DNA from: Acidobacteriota bacterium
Lineage (GTDB): Bacteria > Acidobacteriota > Blastocatellia > UBA7656
NCBI GenBank assembly: GCA_040754075.1
Contig: JBFMDH010000044.1
Span: forward strand, 1 to 53,133
Direction: 5' to 3'
DNA length: 53,133 nucleotides
Positions 43,469 through 53,055 of this stretch are shown in pieces. Made by a program: the position numbers and the translations under genes. The notes under the pieces were generated by a model. That model was not told the origin of the DNA. It did no database searches and saw only the letters and a list, made by a program, of their open reading frames with translations. How positions within the stretch are numbered: the first letter of the stretch is position 1; each line of letters starts with the position of its first letter.

Positions 43469-44101
43469 TTAATCCAGATGAATGATGCCGTGTTGCAGAG
43501 CATAGGTTGTCGCCTGCGTGCGGTCATTGACGCCGAGTTTACTTAAAATATTATTGATGTGAATTTTGATGGTGCCTTCGGCAACCCCTAAATCCGCAGC
43601 AATCATTTTATTGCTCTTGCCTCTGGCAATTAATTTCAAAACTTCCAACTCTCTGGCGCTCAATTCCGAACGAAACATGCGCTCGGCAAGACGGTTGGCA
43701 ATTTCGGGAGGAATCCGCCGCCCACCCGCGTGAACCGTTCGTATGGCATCAATCAAACTATCGCCCAGCATATCTTTTAAAAGGTAAGCGCGCGCGCCTG
43801 CCTGTAAAGCCCGATAAATATCTTCGTCGCCGTCAAAGGTGGTAAGCACGATAAACCGGCTGTTGGGAAATTCCTGACGAATTGTGGCGATGGCTTCAAC
43901 ACCCTGGATTTGCGGCATACGCAAATCCATCAAGGTGACATCCGGTTGATGTTGACGAAACAGTTCAATTGCCTGCTGCCCGTTGGTCGCTTCGGCAATC
44001 ACGCACATATCCGATTGGGTATTAATCATTGCTGCCAGCCCCATGCGAACAACGAAATGGTCGTCAACGATTAAGATGCGTATCGGCTTTTCTTTGCTCA
44101 T
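43469..44101 (-). CDS. NarL/LuxR-type response regulator
   Basis: The 210-residue regulator has a receiver domain (RILIVDDHFVVRMGL, phospho-acceptor D59 in DVTLMDLRMP, switch residues in VLTTFD, Lys in YLLKD) and a C-terminal LuxR helix-turn-helix (ELSARELEVLKLIARGKSNK, GVAEGTIKIHINNILSKLGV). ATG 44101 starts the receiver; the longer open frame upstream is not supported. The partner kinase gene ends 65 bases upstream on the same strand. Targets are unknown. Confidence 0.95.
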   Translation of the reverse strand: MSKEKPIRILIVDDHFVVRMGLAAMINTQSDMCVIAEATNGQQAIELFRQHQPDVTLMDLRMPQIQGVEAIATIRQEFPNSRFIVLTTFDGDEDIYRALQAGARAYLLKDMLGDSLIDAIRTVHAGGRRIPPEIANRLAERMFRSELSARELEVLKLIARGKSNKMIAADLGVAEGTIKIHINNILSKLGVNDRTQATTYALQHGIIHLD

Positions 44102-44166
44102 AACCCACGCCCTGTTTGACTCACCAAAGATTTTTGATAATTCAATCGCGACTTGCAACGCCAGAT

Positions 44167-47100
44167 TTATTTTACCGGAACCACGGCAATCACTTCGGTG
44201 CCGCTGCCCGGTGCGGTTTGAAATCGCAATTCGCCTTTTAACCATTCAATGCGTTCGCGCATGCCGATTAAACCGAAATGACCTTCATCTGCCGAGGCTA
44301 CATTTTTACAATCAAATCCGCAACCATCGTCAATCACCCGCAAACGCACAAGGTCTGGTTCATACGCGAGTTCAATTTTGATGGTTTGGGGTTTGGCATG
44401 TTTGAGCGCATTGGTGATGGCTTCCTGCCCGATTCTGAGCAGATTATTTTCCAAACTGCTTGAAAGGGTTTGCGGCACACCGCTAACCCTAACCTCGGTC
44501 TCAACCGCCGACCCTTGGGATAATTGTTTAGCGGTTTCCGACAATGCCGCCGCGAGGTCACTTTTTTCAAGCGCCTGCGGGCGCAAATTCCAAACCGAAC
44601 GGCGCGCTTCGGCAAGGCTGTGGGTGACCATCTTCTGGGCAACATCGAGATGGTGTTGCGCCAATTGCGGCGATTCTTTCAACATTTTGCCGACTGCCTG
44701 TAATTGCAAACCGATGCCGACGAATCCTTGTGCCAGCGTATCGTGGATTTCGCGCGCCAGACGGTTGCGTTCAGCCAACACCGCAGAAAATTGCGCGCGC
44801 ACCTGTCGAATTCGGAATTGATAAAACCCCAAGCCAACCAGCACACAACCCAAACCAAGTAATAGATAGAACCAGATGGTTTGATAGAAATAGGGTTTCA
44901 GATAAAACATAAACGAAGCGCCCGTTTCATTCCACACCCCATCGTTATTGCAGGCGAGCACCTGAAAACGATAATCGCCCGGCGGAATGTTGGTGTAATA
45001 AGCCACGCGACTTGTCCCTGCATCGCGCCAGTCTTTATCGAAGCCTTCGAGTTTATATTTGAAGCGCACTTTTTCGGGAGCGACGAAACTGAGTCCGGCG
45101 AAATGAAATTCAATTCTTCCAAGCCCCGCGCTTAAATCTCCTTTTCTGCCAATCTCAAGCGAGGTCTCATCGGCAACCACCTGTTCAATCACCACCGGCG
45201 GCGGTTGGCGATTGATTTTGAGGTTTTGCGGGTCAATCATGGCAAAACCTTTGATGGTCGGAAACCAGAGCTTGCCATCAATGCTTTTGTATCCGGCGGG
45301 TTGCCCGCCTGTGCATTCGCGGGTTTGCATGCCATCGGCAATGCCATAAGAAATCGAATTGACTGACGAAATTTTACCGTTGGCAAAATCGTTCAACTCA
45401 CCAAGACTCACGCGAAAAACACCTTTGGTGCTGCTCATCCATAAATTGGCATTGGCGTCTTCGAGAATTTGAAAGATGCCATCGTCAAACAAGCCGTCTT
45501 TGGTTGAAAGGGAAGTGACTTTGCCATCTTTGATACGACTCAACCCGCCATTGCGCGTACCTGCCCAAATCGCCCCATCTCTATCTTCGTAGATTGAGCG
45601 GATGCTGCTATCGAGCAAACCATGTTCAATGGTGTAGGTTTTGAATTGTCCATCTTTCAATACGTTCAATCCGCCATTGCGTGTGCCGATCCACAAATTG
45701 TTATGACGGTCGGCATAGAGCGCCAGGATGCGGTCATCCGACAAGCCATCCTGGGTGGTGAAAACCCTGAACCGATCTTGTTTAATTGCGGTCAAGCCGC
45801 CGAGTGTGCCAATCCAGATTATTCCTTCGCGGTCTTGATGAATTGCCCAGACGGCATTATTGGATAATCCGTCTTCAATGCGATAGGTGGTGAATTGACC
45901 ATTCTTTAGTTGCGTCAGACCTGCGGGCGTACCTATCCATAATCTGCCTTCGCGGTCTTCGCAAAGCGCGCGAACGATATTGCTGGCTAACCCATCTTTG
46001 ACGGTGAAGGTGGTAAATTTTCCGTCTTTGAATTTCGATAAACCTTCCTGTGTGCCAATCCAAAGGCTGCCATCACGACTTTCGCAAATCGTCCAGGTTG
46101 TGTCACTCACCAAGCCCTCTTTTGCCGTGAAGGTGGTAAATTTCCGGTCTTTGAAAAGATTCAATCCACCGGCTTCCGTGCCAACCCACAGGTTGCCTTC
46201 TTTATCTTCGAGAATCGCCAACACAACATTGTTTGAAAGCCCGTCTTTGGTGGTGTAGGTCGTGAAGCGTTCGCCTTGCAACCGTGACAAGCCGCCCGGC
46301 GTGCCAATCCAAAGCGTGTGGTTGCGGTCTTCAAAAATTGAAAAGACGGTGTTGTCGGAAAGACCGCTTTGCATTGTAAACGCGGTGAATTGATTATCGC
46401 GAAATCGGCTCAAGCCGCCATCCGTACCAATCCATAAGGTGCTGTTTTGGTCTTCGTGGATTGACCAGACTTTGTTATTCGCTAAACCGTTTTCGGTGGT
46501 GAAAACCTGAAAGCGTTCGTCTTTAAAGCGAATGAGTCCGTTTGATGAACCGAACCACAAATCGCCGTTACGGGTTTGATAAATCGGCGCGAAGTTGCTG
46601 GCAGGCAATCCCTCAATGATTGTGTAGTTGGTGAAAGTCGAACCATCAAAACGACTCAGCCCTGCTGAAGTGCTGATCCAAAGCTTGCCGGAATTGTCCT
46701 GGTAAATCATCCCGATGCTGTTATCGGGAAGCCCGTCATTCATCGTATAAATGGTAAATTTCTGTTCGCGGAAACGATTCAATCCATTCACGGTGCCAAT
46801 CCACAACTCACCGTCGCGGCTTTCATAAATCGATTCAATCTGGTCGCTCGATAAGCCGTTGCCCGTCGTGTAGGCATTGAATTGTTCATTGTGCCAGCGA
46901 ATCAAACCGTTTTCAGTGCCGATCCATAAATCGCCTTGTGAATCGGCAAAGAGCACGCGAATCGAATTGCTTTTGAAAGCAGGGGTGTTTTGTTTATCGA
47001 ATACGCGAAAGCGAATGCCATCAAATCTTGCAAGTCCTTCTTCGGTCGCCAGCCAGATGTAGCCATTATCGGTCTGCACAATTGAACGGACGTTGTTTTG

Positions 47101-47244
47101 CGGCAAACCATTTTCGGTCTGCCAGACCTCGTGTATGTAAAATGAGATGGGATGTTGTGAATCAAGCGCAAGCGCAGGGCGGTTTAAAGTGAGAAATACG
47201 ACAGCCAACAGGCAGACAAATTTTAGACAACCGGGTTTGACCAT
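44167..47244 (-). CDS. propeller sensor histidine kinase (Reg_prop, Y_Y_Y, HisKA_3)
   Basis: The 1025-residue kinase has a signal sequence (about 1-26) and at least thirteen two-component-propeller repeats of about 42 residues (YIWLATEEGLARFDG, LWIGTENGLIRWHN, LWIGTVNGLNRFRE and on to IWAGTRNGGLSRIKD), forming two seven-bladed propellers. A Y_Y_Y domain follows (IEFHFAGLSFVAPEKVRFKY, GDYRFQVLACNNDGVWNE), then one transmembrane helix (about 780-800). The cytoplasmic HisKA_3 has H834 (REIHDTLAQG), and HATPase_c has N-box EAITNALKHA and G-box DDGCGF. In Bacteroides this architecture senses polysaccharide fragments; here the ligand is unknown. Its NarL-type partner follows. Confidence 0.95.
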   Translation of the reverse strand: MVKPGCLKFVCLLAVVFLTLNRPALALDSQHPISFYIHEVWQTENGLPQNNVRSIVQTDNGYIWLATEEGLARFDGIRFRVFDKQNTPAFKSNSIRVLFADSQGDLWIGTENGLIRWHNEQFNAYTTGNGLSSDQIESIYESRDGELWIGTVNGLNRFREQKFTIYTMNDGLPDNSIGMIYQDNSGKLWISTSAGLSRFDGSTFTNYTIIEGLPASNFAPIYQTRNGDLWFGSSNGLIRFKDERFQVFTTENGLANNKVWSIHEDQNSTLWIGTDGGLSRFRDNQFTAFTMQSGLSDNTVFSIFEDRNHTLWIGTPGGLSRLQGERFTTYTTKDGLSNNVVLAILEDKEGNLWVGTEAGGLNLFKDRKFTTFTAKEGLVSDTTWTICESRDGSLWIGTQEGLSKFKDGKFTTFTVKDGLASNIVRALCEDREGRLWIGTPAGLTQLKNGQFTTYRIEDGLSNNAVWAIHQDREGIIWIGTLGGLTAIKQDRFRVFTTQDGLSDDRILALYADRHNNLWIGTRNGGLNVLKDGQFKTYTIEHGLLDSSIRSIYEDRDGAIWAGTRNGGLSRIKDGKVTSLSTKDGLFDDGIFQILEDANANLWMSSTKGVFRVSLGELNDFANGKISSVNSISYGIADGMQTRECTGGQPAGYKSIDGKLWFPTIKGFAMIDPQNLKINRQPPPVVIEQVVADETSLEIGRKGDLSAGLGRIEFHFAGLSFVAPEKVRFKYKLEGFDKDWRDAGTSRVAYYTNIPPGDYRFQVLACNNDGVWNETGASFMFYLKPYFYQTIWFYLLLGLGCVLVGLGFYQFRIRQVRAQFSAVLAERNRLAREIHDTLAQGFVGIGLQLQAVGKMLKESPQLAQHHLDVAQKMVTHSLAEARRSVWNLRPQALEKSDLAAALSETAKQLSQGSAVETEVRVSGVPQTLSSSLENNLLRIGQEAITNALKHAKPQTIKIELAYEPDLVRLRVIDDGCGFDCKNVASADEGHFGLIGMRERIEWLKGELRFQTAPGSGTEVIAVVPVK

Positions 47245-47451
47245 GCATTGAATCCAAAGTTGAATGGGCTTTGCGAACCAGTACGTTTATTAAAGCTTGA
47301 TTATCACCCGTGAATTTAAACCGTGTCCATCGGGATTGAGGCGTCTCAGGCGGAGGTTCGATGGACACCCACAATCGGTATAAATTGGGTAGAAAGTCAT
47401 ACGCCGAACCACTTTGCTATAGGGAAGAAAACATGAATGAGAAAATAAAAA

Positions 47452-47490
47452 CGCCCGCATAGTTTTCCGAAACTACAGCGGGCGGTTATT
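47452..47490 (+). terminator. orphan terminator-like hairpin
   Basis: CGCCCGC (47452-47458) pairs with GCGGGCG (47478-47484), and TAGTTT with AAACTA inside, around a TCCG loop; GTTATTAAAT follows. No annotated gene runs into it from either side. A 9-codon frame (47433-47462, MNEKIKTPA) with AGGGAAGA upstream ends inside the stem. Confidence 0.55.
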
Positions 47491-47618
47491 AAATCGGCTT
47501 TGATAAAAATGTTTCGCTCACAATAAAGAGATAACCATCTAAAAATCAGAACTGCTTACCTCGCGAGAGACTATAACCCAGACTCAAATTATTGTTCTTA
47601 AACCGTTGTTCGATGAGT

Positions 47619-47640
47619 GACTATAACTTTAGTTATAGTC
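47619..47640. promoter_or_regulatory. perfect 10-bp inverted repeat, candidate operator
   Basis: GACTATAACT and AGTTATAGTC are separated by two bases. GACTATAAC also occurs once more about 50 bases upstream. The spacing suits binding of a dimeric regulator in the kinase/hydrolase intergenic region. Confidence 0.4.
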
Positions 47641-47885
47641 AGCGGAAGTCCGCATTAAAAACCGATGCTTAAACTCTCAGGGTTCGCAAATGCAATGAGA
47701 TTTTGTCTATCGACACGAAGTTTTGTATTATTGTGCGGCTTCTCAACAGGCACTGCATAATCGGTCAGGGGATTTAGAATTGAAACAGGCTTTTTTTGAC
47801 ACCGGATTATCAGGCTGCCGCATCATCATAAAATATTAATTTGATGAGAGTTTGAAACGAACTCTCGAATTAGAGGATTGATTCG

Positions 47886-48743
47886 TTGGAACCGATTTCA
47901 CATTACTATTATTCGCATCGCCTGCGATTGCATTTCTGGGATTGGGGGCAGGATGGCAAACCGGCATTGATTCTGGTGCATGGTGGACTCGACCACGCGC
48001 GCAACTGGGATTGGGTAGCGCGCGTTTTGCGCGAACATTTCCATGTCTATGCGGTTGATTTGCGCGGGCATGGCAACAGCGAGTGGACGCATGGGGCGCT
48101 CTACAGCATTGCTGAATACATTCTCGATTTATCGGCGCTCGCGGATATCATCAATGCCTTTCCGATTTATCTGGTCGGGCATTCATTGGGTGGGGTGATC
48201 GCCTCGCTCTATTCGGGTGTCTATCCTGAGCGTGTGAAAAAACTGGTATCCATAGAAGGTCTGGGACCGCCCGCCGGGCATCGCATTCATCGCCCCGCGC
48301 CCGAACGAATGCGCGCCTGGATAGAAGCGATTCGCGACCTTGAACATAAAAAATCACGCAGCTATCCGGGACTTGCAGCGGCGGTTGCGAGAATGAAAGA
48401 AGCCAATCCGCATCTTTCCGATGAAGTCGCCGAACACCTGACTTTGCATGGCACGAACTGGAATGCCGATGGCTCGCTGGTGTGGAAGTTCGATAATTAT
48501 GCGCGCCCGTTTGGCCCTTACGGACAGAATTTGCAGGATGTTCGCGACACTTTCAGTCAGATTGCCTGTCCGGTTTTATTATTCTGGGGAATGGAGAGTT
48601 GGGCATCAGACCCGGAAACCGATGACCGCGCCGCGATGATTAAAGACCGGCGCATCGTTAAGGTTCCCAACGCCGGCCACTGGGTGCATCACGATCAACT
48701 GGAAGTTTTTTTAAACGCAACCCTGCCATTTTTACTTGAGTAG
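47886..48743 (+). CDS. alpha/beta-fold hydrolase
   Basis: The 285-residue hydrolase has an oxyanion-hole HGG motif (ILVHGGLDHARNWDW), a strand VYAVDLRGHGNSEW, the nucleophile elbow VGHSLGGVIA, the acid in the WASDPETDD region and the catalytic His in NAGHWVHHD. The triad appears complete; substrate unknown (ester, lactone or haloalkane type). The start is TTG 47886, supported by AGAGG about ten bases upstream and by immediate homology; no ATG is available. No signal peptide. Confidence 0.88.
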   Translation: MEPISHYYYSHRLRLHFWDWGQDGKPALILVHGGLDHARNWDWVARVLREHFHVYAVDLRGHGNSEWTHGALYSIAEYILDLSALADIINAFPIYLVGHSLGGVIASLYSGVYPERVKKLVSIEGLGPPAGHRIHRPAPERMRAWIEAIRDLEHKKSRSYPGLAAAVARMKEANPHLSDEVAEHLTLHGTNWNADGSLVWKFDNYARPFGPYGQNLQDVRDTFSQIACPVLLFWGMESWASDPETDDRAAMIKDRRIVKVPNAGHWVHHDQLEVFLNATLPFLLE

Positions 48744-48854
48744 GTATGCGATAGGAAAATGTAAAATTGTTTACGGATATTGAATGGATTAACCGGGAGC
48801 AGGTGTTGATCGCTCCCTCAACGGGATGCATTGAGGAGAATTTGCCAAACCATT

Positions 48855-49472
48855 TCACTCTTCCAACAACGCGAGAAAGTCGCTGAGCATACGTTCGGTC
48901 ATTCCCCAGATTGGCCCATGTTCAGACGGGTAAGCAGGCCAACGGCGCTCTTCGCCTCCAATAAAAAGCCGGAATTCGTCGGACAATCCTTCGGTTTTTA
49001 AATAATCAACCGAGACCCAGAAAGCTGCCGCCACCTCATGATTAATCTCAAGCAAGGGTGAAGACTCACTTTCTTTGAGGATATGAAAAGCTTTCGGAGC
49101 CGAAAAAATAAATGGCGACACATCGACTTTTGGAATCAAGGGATTTCGCGGTTTCAAAGTTTCGAGTTGTCCGAGTACCTCTCCGCCCAGGGATAAATCA
49201 ATGCCGATTTCTTCGTGAGTTTCGCGAATCGCCGTGTGCAATAAGTTGGCATCTTCCACTTGCCATCGACCGCCCGGCAGCGCCAGATTGCCAGACCAAT
49301 GATCGCCCGCGCGAACCGCGCGTTTAATAACCAACAGTTCAGCGTTGCCGAGATTTTCGCGCAGGATAAGCGCCACAGCGGCGTGTTGGCGTGTGTTGGT
49401 TATGGATTGAATATCGCTGCCGATATTCAGCTTGGATTTTACCTGTTCGCAGAGTCGTGCAAAATTTGTCAT
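48855..49472 (-). CDS. NUDIX hydrolase, CoA-pyrophosphatase (NudL-like)
   Basis: This 205-residue protein carries the Nudix box of the CoA-pyrophosphatase group, LPGGRWQVEDANLLHTAIRE followed by THEEIGIDL, with the metal-binding REthEE core. The flanks (LILRENLGNAELLVIKRAVR, FIGGEERRWPAYPSEHGPIWG) are typical of CoA-cleaving Nudix enzymes that yield 4'-phosphopantetheine and 3',5'-ADP. ATG 49472 is used; a TTG at 49490 would add six residues. No strong Shine-Dalgarno at either. Single gene, convergent to the alpha/beta hydrolase. Confidence 0.88.
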   Translation of the reverse strand: MTNFARLCEQVKSKLNIGSDIQSITNTRQHAAVALILRENLGNAELLVIKRAVRAGDHWSGNLALPGGRWQVEDANLLHTAIRETHEEIGIDLSLGGEVLGQLETLKPRNPLIPKVDVSPFIFSAPKAFHILKESESSPLLEINHEVAAAFWVSVDYLKTEGLSDEFRLFIGGEERRWPAYPSEHGPIWGMTERMLSDFLALLEE

Positions 49473-49755
49473 ACAGTGAAAGCAAGCCAATTATTTAAAC
49501 ACCGATTGTAATCAATGACCGGAATGATGTGAATTGCAAAATGCATCGGTGGGTTCGTCTTTAGCCGTTGTAAGCGGCAATAAAAATAAATGGTCGATTC
49601 GGTTTTCCTTTTTCAAGTCAGGATTAATTTTAATCGGTGTTGAGTTGCGAATTGTCCGCCTCATGCTTATGATTGCGCCACAGTGGTCAGAGAATCAGTT
49701 CTCGCAAACCAACGGGTTTGCAAAATCTTTTTCCAACAATAAGGAGAAATGAAAG

Positions 49756-51303
49756 ATGAGAATCAATCGCTTGGTTGCTGCCGGTATGGCTATGTTGGTC
49801 AGCGCCTGTTTGACGTTGGCACAGGGAAATTTTCAACGCGGCGCGCAATCGCAACAACCGCAGACGCAACCGCAATCCGAACCGGGACAGCGCCGCGCGC
49901 CAATGCCTGAAGAAAAATCATCGGTCACTAAACATAGCGCGCGCATCGGCGGGCAGCAGATTAACTACACGGCAACGGCTGCGACCTACAACATCAAAGC
50001 CGATGATGGCACGCCCAAAGCCACTTTCTTTTTTGTCGCCTACACCAAAGATGACACGACAGAATCAGCAAAACGCCCGCTGGCATTTGTCTATAATGGC
50101 GGTCCCGGTTCTGCTTCTTCGTACACCCACATGGGATTAGGTCCCAAACGTGTGTTACTCACAGATGACGGGCGCGGCATGCCTGCGCCTTATGCGGTGG
50201 TTGAAAACAGTGATTCATTTCTCGATGCCACCGACCTGGTTTTCGTCGATGCGATTTCAACCGGATACAGTCGCCCCGCGCCGGGTGAGAATACTACGCA
50301 GTTTTATGGGCTTGAACAGGATGCCAGTTATTTTGCCGATTTCATCTATCAATACATCACGCGCAATGAACGTTGGGCGTCACCGAAATTTTTGATTGGC
50401 GAAAGCTATGGCACGACGCGGTCGGCACAACTCTCTTACACGTTGCAACGGCGACATCAAATCTATTTGAACGGCATCGTGCTGGTGTCGGCAGTCGGAT
50501 TTGGCAATTGGGGAAGCGATGACCGGACGATTTTCTTTCTGCCAACGCTGATTGTGTCAGCGTGGTATCACAAAGCCCTGCCGCCCGATTTACAGAAACT
50601 GAGTGTCGAAGAACTGGCACACCAAGCCAGACAATTTGCGCACGGCGAATATGCGGCGGCGCTGGAAAAAGGCGATGAAATATCGCCAGCCGAATATCAG
50701 AAAACCGTCAAAAATTTAGCCCGGTTTACTGGGCTTTCGCCAAGATACATCGAGCAAACCAATTTGCGCGTCAGCCCGCAACGCTGGTTCAAAGAATTGC
50801 TGCGTGACCGGCGGCAAACCCTCGGTCGCATCGATTCGCGATTCCTTGGAATGGATGCAGATGCGGCGGGTGAACGTTATGAATATGATTCGAGCCTTGC
50901 GTCATACGATGGCGCTTACGTTGCGATGTTTCAGGATTATGTGCGCCGCGAACTCAAATGGAATACGGAAATGTATTACACCTTGAGCGGGCGTGTGCAA
51001 CCCTGGGATCAGGGGCAGCCCGGACAACCGGCTGAAGCTTTGCGTTCGGCAATGACCCAACAAGGCAGTTTGAAAGTGCTGGTGGTAAGTGGTTATTACG
51101 ATGTTGCGACCCCGTTTAATGGCATCGAACATACGGTCTCGCATATGAATCTGGAACCGGCGATTCGCAAAAACATCAGCTTCACTTATTACGAAGCCGG
51201 ACACATGATGTACATCGAAAAGAAATCACGCGAGAAGTTGCATAAGGATGTCGCGACGTTTATCAATGGCGCAGCCAAAACCGAAGTCGTGAGTAAACAG
51301 TAA
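49756..51303 (+). CDS. S10 family serine carboxypeptidase, exported
   Basis: This 515-residue peptidase has the substrate-binding YNGGPGSASSYTHMG (about 113-127), FVDAISTGYSRP, nucleophile S217 in GESYGT, a late Asp in VVSGYYDVATPF and the catalytic His in YEAGHMMY. The S10 triad is complete. The N-terminus is an export signal; VSAC at 15-18 fits a lipobox, so it may be a lipoprotein. A Gln/Pro-rich linker (about 26-55) follows. AAGGAG precedes ATG 49756. The M1 peptidase gene follows across palindrome H, suggesting a joint role in peptide use. Confidence 0.92.
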   Translation: MRINRLVAAGMAMLVSACLTLAQGNFQRGAQSQQPQTQPQSEPGQRRAPMPEEKSSVTKHSARIGGQQINYTATAATYNIKADDGTPKATFFFVAYTKDDTTESAKRPLAFVYNGGPGSASSYTHMGLGPKRVLLTDDGRGMPAPYAVVENSDSFLDATDLVFVDAISTGYSRPAPGENTTQFYGLEQDASYFADFIYQYITRNERWASPKFLIGESYGTTRSAQLSYTLQRRHQIYLNGIVLVSAVGFGNWGSDDRTIFFLPTLIVSAWYHKALPPDLQKLSVEELAHQARQFAHGEYAAALEKGDEISPAEYQKTVKNLARFTGLSPRYIEQTNLRVSPQRWFKELLRDRRQTLGRIDSRFLGMDADAAGERYEYDSSLASYDGAYVAMFQDYVRRELKWNTEMYYTLSGRVQPWDQGQPGQPAEALRSAMTQQGSLKVLVVSGYYDVATPFNGIEHTVSHMNLEPAIRKNISFTYYEAGHMMYIEKKSREKLHKDVATFINGAAKTEVVSKQ

Positions 51304-51310
51304 ACGGTAA

Positions 51311-51424
51311 TTGAATTGAACAACGCGCGCAATTTTCAGCCTGCGATTTTATTCGGCAAATGAAAATCGCAAGCCGCTTTGAATTGAAGATGAGGGATGA
51401 AAATTGCGCGTTATTGAATTGAAA
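51311..51424. repeat. nested palindrome H (S10-M1 gap)
   Basis: CGCGCAATTTTCA (51326-51338) pairs exactly with TGAAAATTGCGCG (51398-51410). Inside, GCGATTTT pairs with AAAATCGC. TTGAATTGAA occurs three times (51311-51320, 51379-51388 and 51415-51424). It lies between two genes on the plus strand and ends just before the M1 ribosome-binding site. Confidence 0.75.
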
Positions 51425-51432
51425 GGCGTTTG

Positions 51433-53055
51433 ATGCGAATGAAATGGTTGTTTCAGATGTGTCTCTCTTTTTTTATGGCGATAACCTATTGTCTGGCGGC
51501 GCAAACTCCAGCCCCACAACAACCGTCGCGCGCCGATATTTTGCGCGGCGAATACAGCCAGTGGCGCGCCAATAATGATTTGCTGGCTTACGATTTGGAT
51601 ATTCGTGTTGACCCCGATAAAAAATTCATCAGCGGAAAAAATACCATTCGTTTCAAAATGCTCAAGGATGACACCCGCATTCAACTCGACCTGTTTGCCA
51701 ATCTCAATGTCGATAAAATTCTTTATAAACAAATGCCGCTCAAATACACCCGCGAACTCGGAACCGTGTTTGTCGATTTTCCTGCGCCCCTCAAAAAAAA
51801 TTCCATTCAATCCATTGAATTTTATTATTCGGGCTATCCGCAGGAAACCGGGCGGTTCGGCGGCATCAGTTTTCGCAAAGACCCGGCGGGGCGTCATTGG
51901 ATAACCACCGCCTGTCAGGGAATCGGCGCGAGCATCTGGTGGCCCAATAAAGACCAGCAACGCGATGAAGTTGAAAATATGCGACTCAGGGTTGCGATTC
52001 CCGGTTCACTTACCGATGTATCGAACGGACGGTTCGTAGGGAAAACCGATTTAGGCGATGGTTACACGCGATATGATTGGGCGATCAATTATCCGATTAA
52101 CAATTATTGCGTTTCGCTCAACATCGGAACCTACGAACATTTCAACGAAAAACTCGGCGATTTAACCATGGATTATTATTGTTTGCCGGAAAATCTTGAG
52201 AGAGCTAAACGCCAGTTCGCACAGGCGAAACCGATGATGGAAGCCTTTCAAAAATATTTCGGCGAGTACCCGTTCAAAAAAGACGGGTACAAATTGATTG
52301 AAGTGCCCTATTCGGGAATGGAGCACCAATCGGCAGTCACTTACGGCAACCGCTTTGCCAACGGTTATCTCGAACGCGATTGGACAGGCGTCGGCGTCAG
52401 TTTGAAATTCGACTTCATCATCATTCACGAAAGCGCCCATGAATGGTTCGGCAATGCCATCACTGCAAGCGACGTATCGGATGAATGGATTCACGAAGGC
52501 TGGGCGACCTACGCCGAATGTGTTTATGTGGAGGCGCTGTTTGGCAAAGCAGACGCGCTCAAATATACCAACGGTTACAAAGCCAAAGTGCGAAACCGTC
52601 AACCGATTATCACCACGCGAGGCGCGAATCAAACGCCATCGCAGGATATGTATTTCAAAGGGGCATTGTTTTTAAATACTCTGCGTTCAGTGGTTGATAA
52701 CGATGAATTGTGGTGGAAAACGGTGCGCGATTATGCGTTAAAGTTTCGCTATCAAAATATTCTGACCGAAGACCTGATTAAATTTTTCAATGAACGCGCG
52801 GGTAAAAACTTGACGCCTATCTTTGACCAGTATTTGCGCGAGGCGGCGCTGCCGGTGCTTGAACTGCGCTTTCAGGAAAACGAGGTGGCTTATCGTTGGC
52901 AAGCCGCAGTGAAAGCGTTTGCCATGCCGGTTAAGGTTGGCAGTAAAACCAACTGGCAGGTCATTCGACCGACCACTGAATGGCAAACCCTGAAGACCGA
53001 TTTGACTAATACACCGTTTTTTAAGTTTTGTTATATTTCTGATTGTCTGCATTGA
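51433..53055 (+). CDS. M1 family metallopeptidase, exported, C-terminus probably truncated
   Basis: The 540-residue protein has a signal peptide (about 1-22), an N-terminal M1 beta domain, the exopeptidase-loop equivalent YSGMEHQSAVTYG, and the zinc motif HESAH (332-336) with the third ligand E355 in HEGWATYAE. Catalytic residues are complete. ATG 51433 follows AAAGGCG. The last residues (after LKTDLTN) turn into unrelated TPFFKFCYISDCLH, where relatives carry a hydrophilic beta ending. The switch coincides with a drop in GC, suggesting an insertion or deletion just inside the window edge. Activity may survive. Confidence 0.88.
   Translation: MRMKWLFQMCLSFFMAITYCLAAQTPAPQQPSRADILRGEYSQWRANNDLLAYDLDIRVDPDKKFISGKNTIRFKMLKDDTRIQLDLFANLNVDKILYKQMPLKYTRELGTVFVDFPAPLKKNSIQSIEFYYSGYPQETGRFGGISFRKDPAGRHWITTACQGIGASIWWPNKDQQRDEVENMRLRVAIPGSLTDVSNGRFVGKTDLGDGYTRYDWAINYPINNYCVSLNIGTYEHFNEKLGDLTMDYYCLPENLERAKRQFAQAKPMMEAFQKYFGEYPFKKDGYKLIEVPYSGMEHQSAVTYGNRFANGYLERDWTGVGVSLKFDFIIIHESAHEWFGNAITASDVSDEWIHEGWATYAECVYVEALFGKADALKYTNGYKAKVRNRQPIITTRGANQTPSQDMYFKGALFLNTLRSVVDNDELWWKTVRDYALKFRYQNILTEDLIKFFNERAGKNLTPIFDQYLREAALPVLELRFQENEVAYRWQAAVKAFAMPVKVGSKTNWQVIRPTTEWQTLKTDLTNTPFFKFCYISDCLH

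Larger units (their letters stand above)
47245..47885. other. 640-bp gene-free region with several palindromes
   Basis: No gene is supported. It holds an inverted repeat GTGTCCATCG (47323-47332) / CGATGGACAC (47359-47368), a terminator-like hairpin at 47452-47490 preceded by a 9-codon mini-frame, and a perfect palindrome GACTATAACT-TT-AGTTATAGTC at 47619-47640. The motif GACTATAAC occurs again near 47567. The region separates the divergent kinase and alpha/beta-hydrolase genes and should carry both promoters. Confidence 0.6.

Noticed and set aside
47680-47700. Possible tRNA T-arm (GGGTTCGCAAATGC)
   Set aside because: No matching acceptor, D or anticodon stems are found around it.
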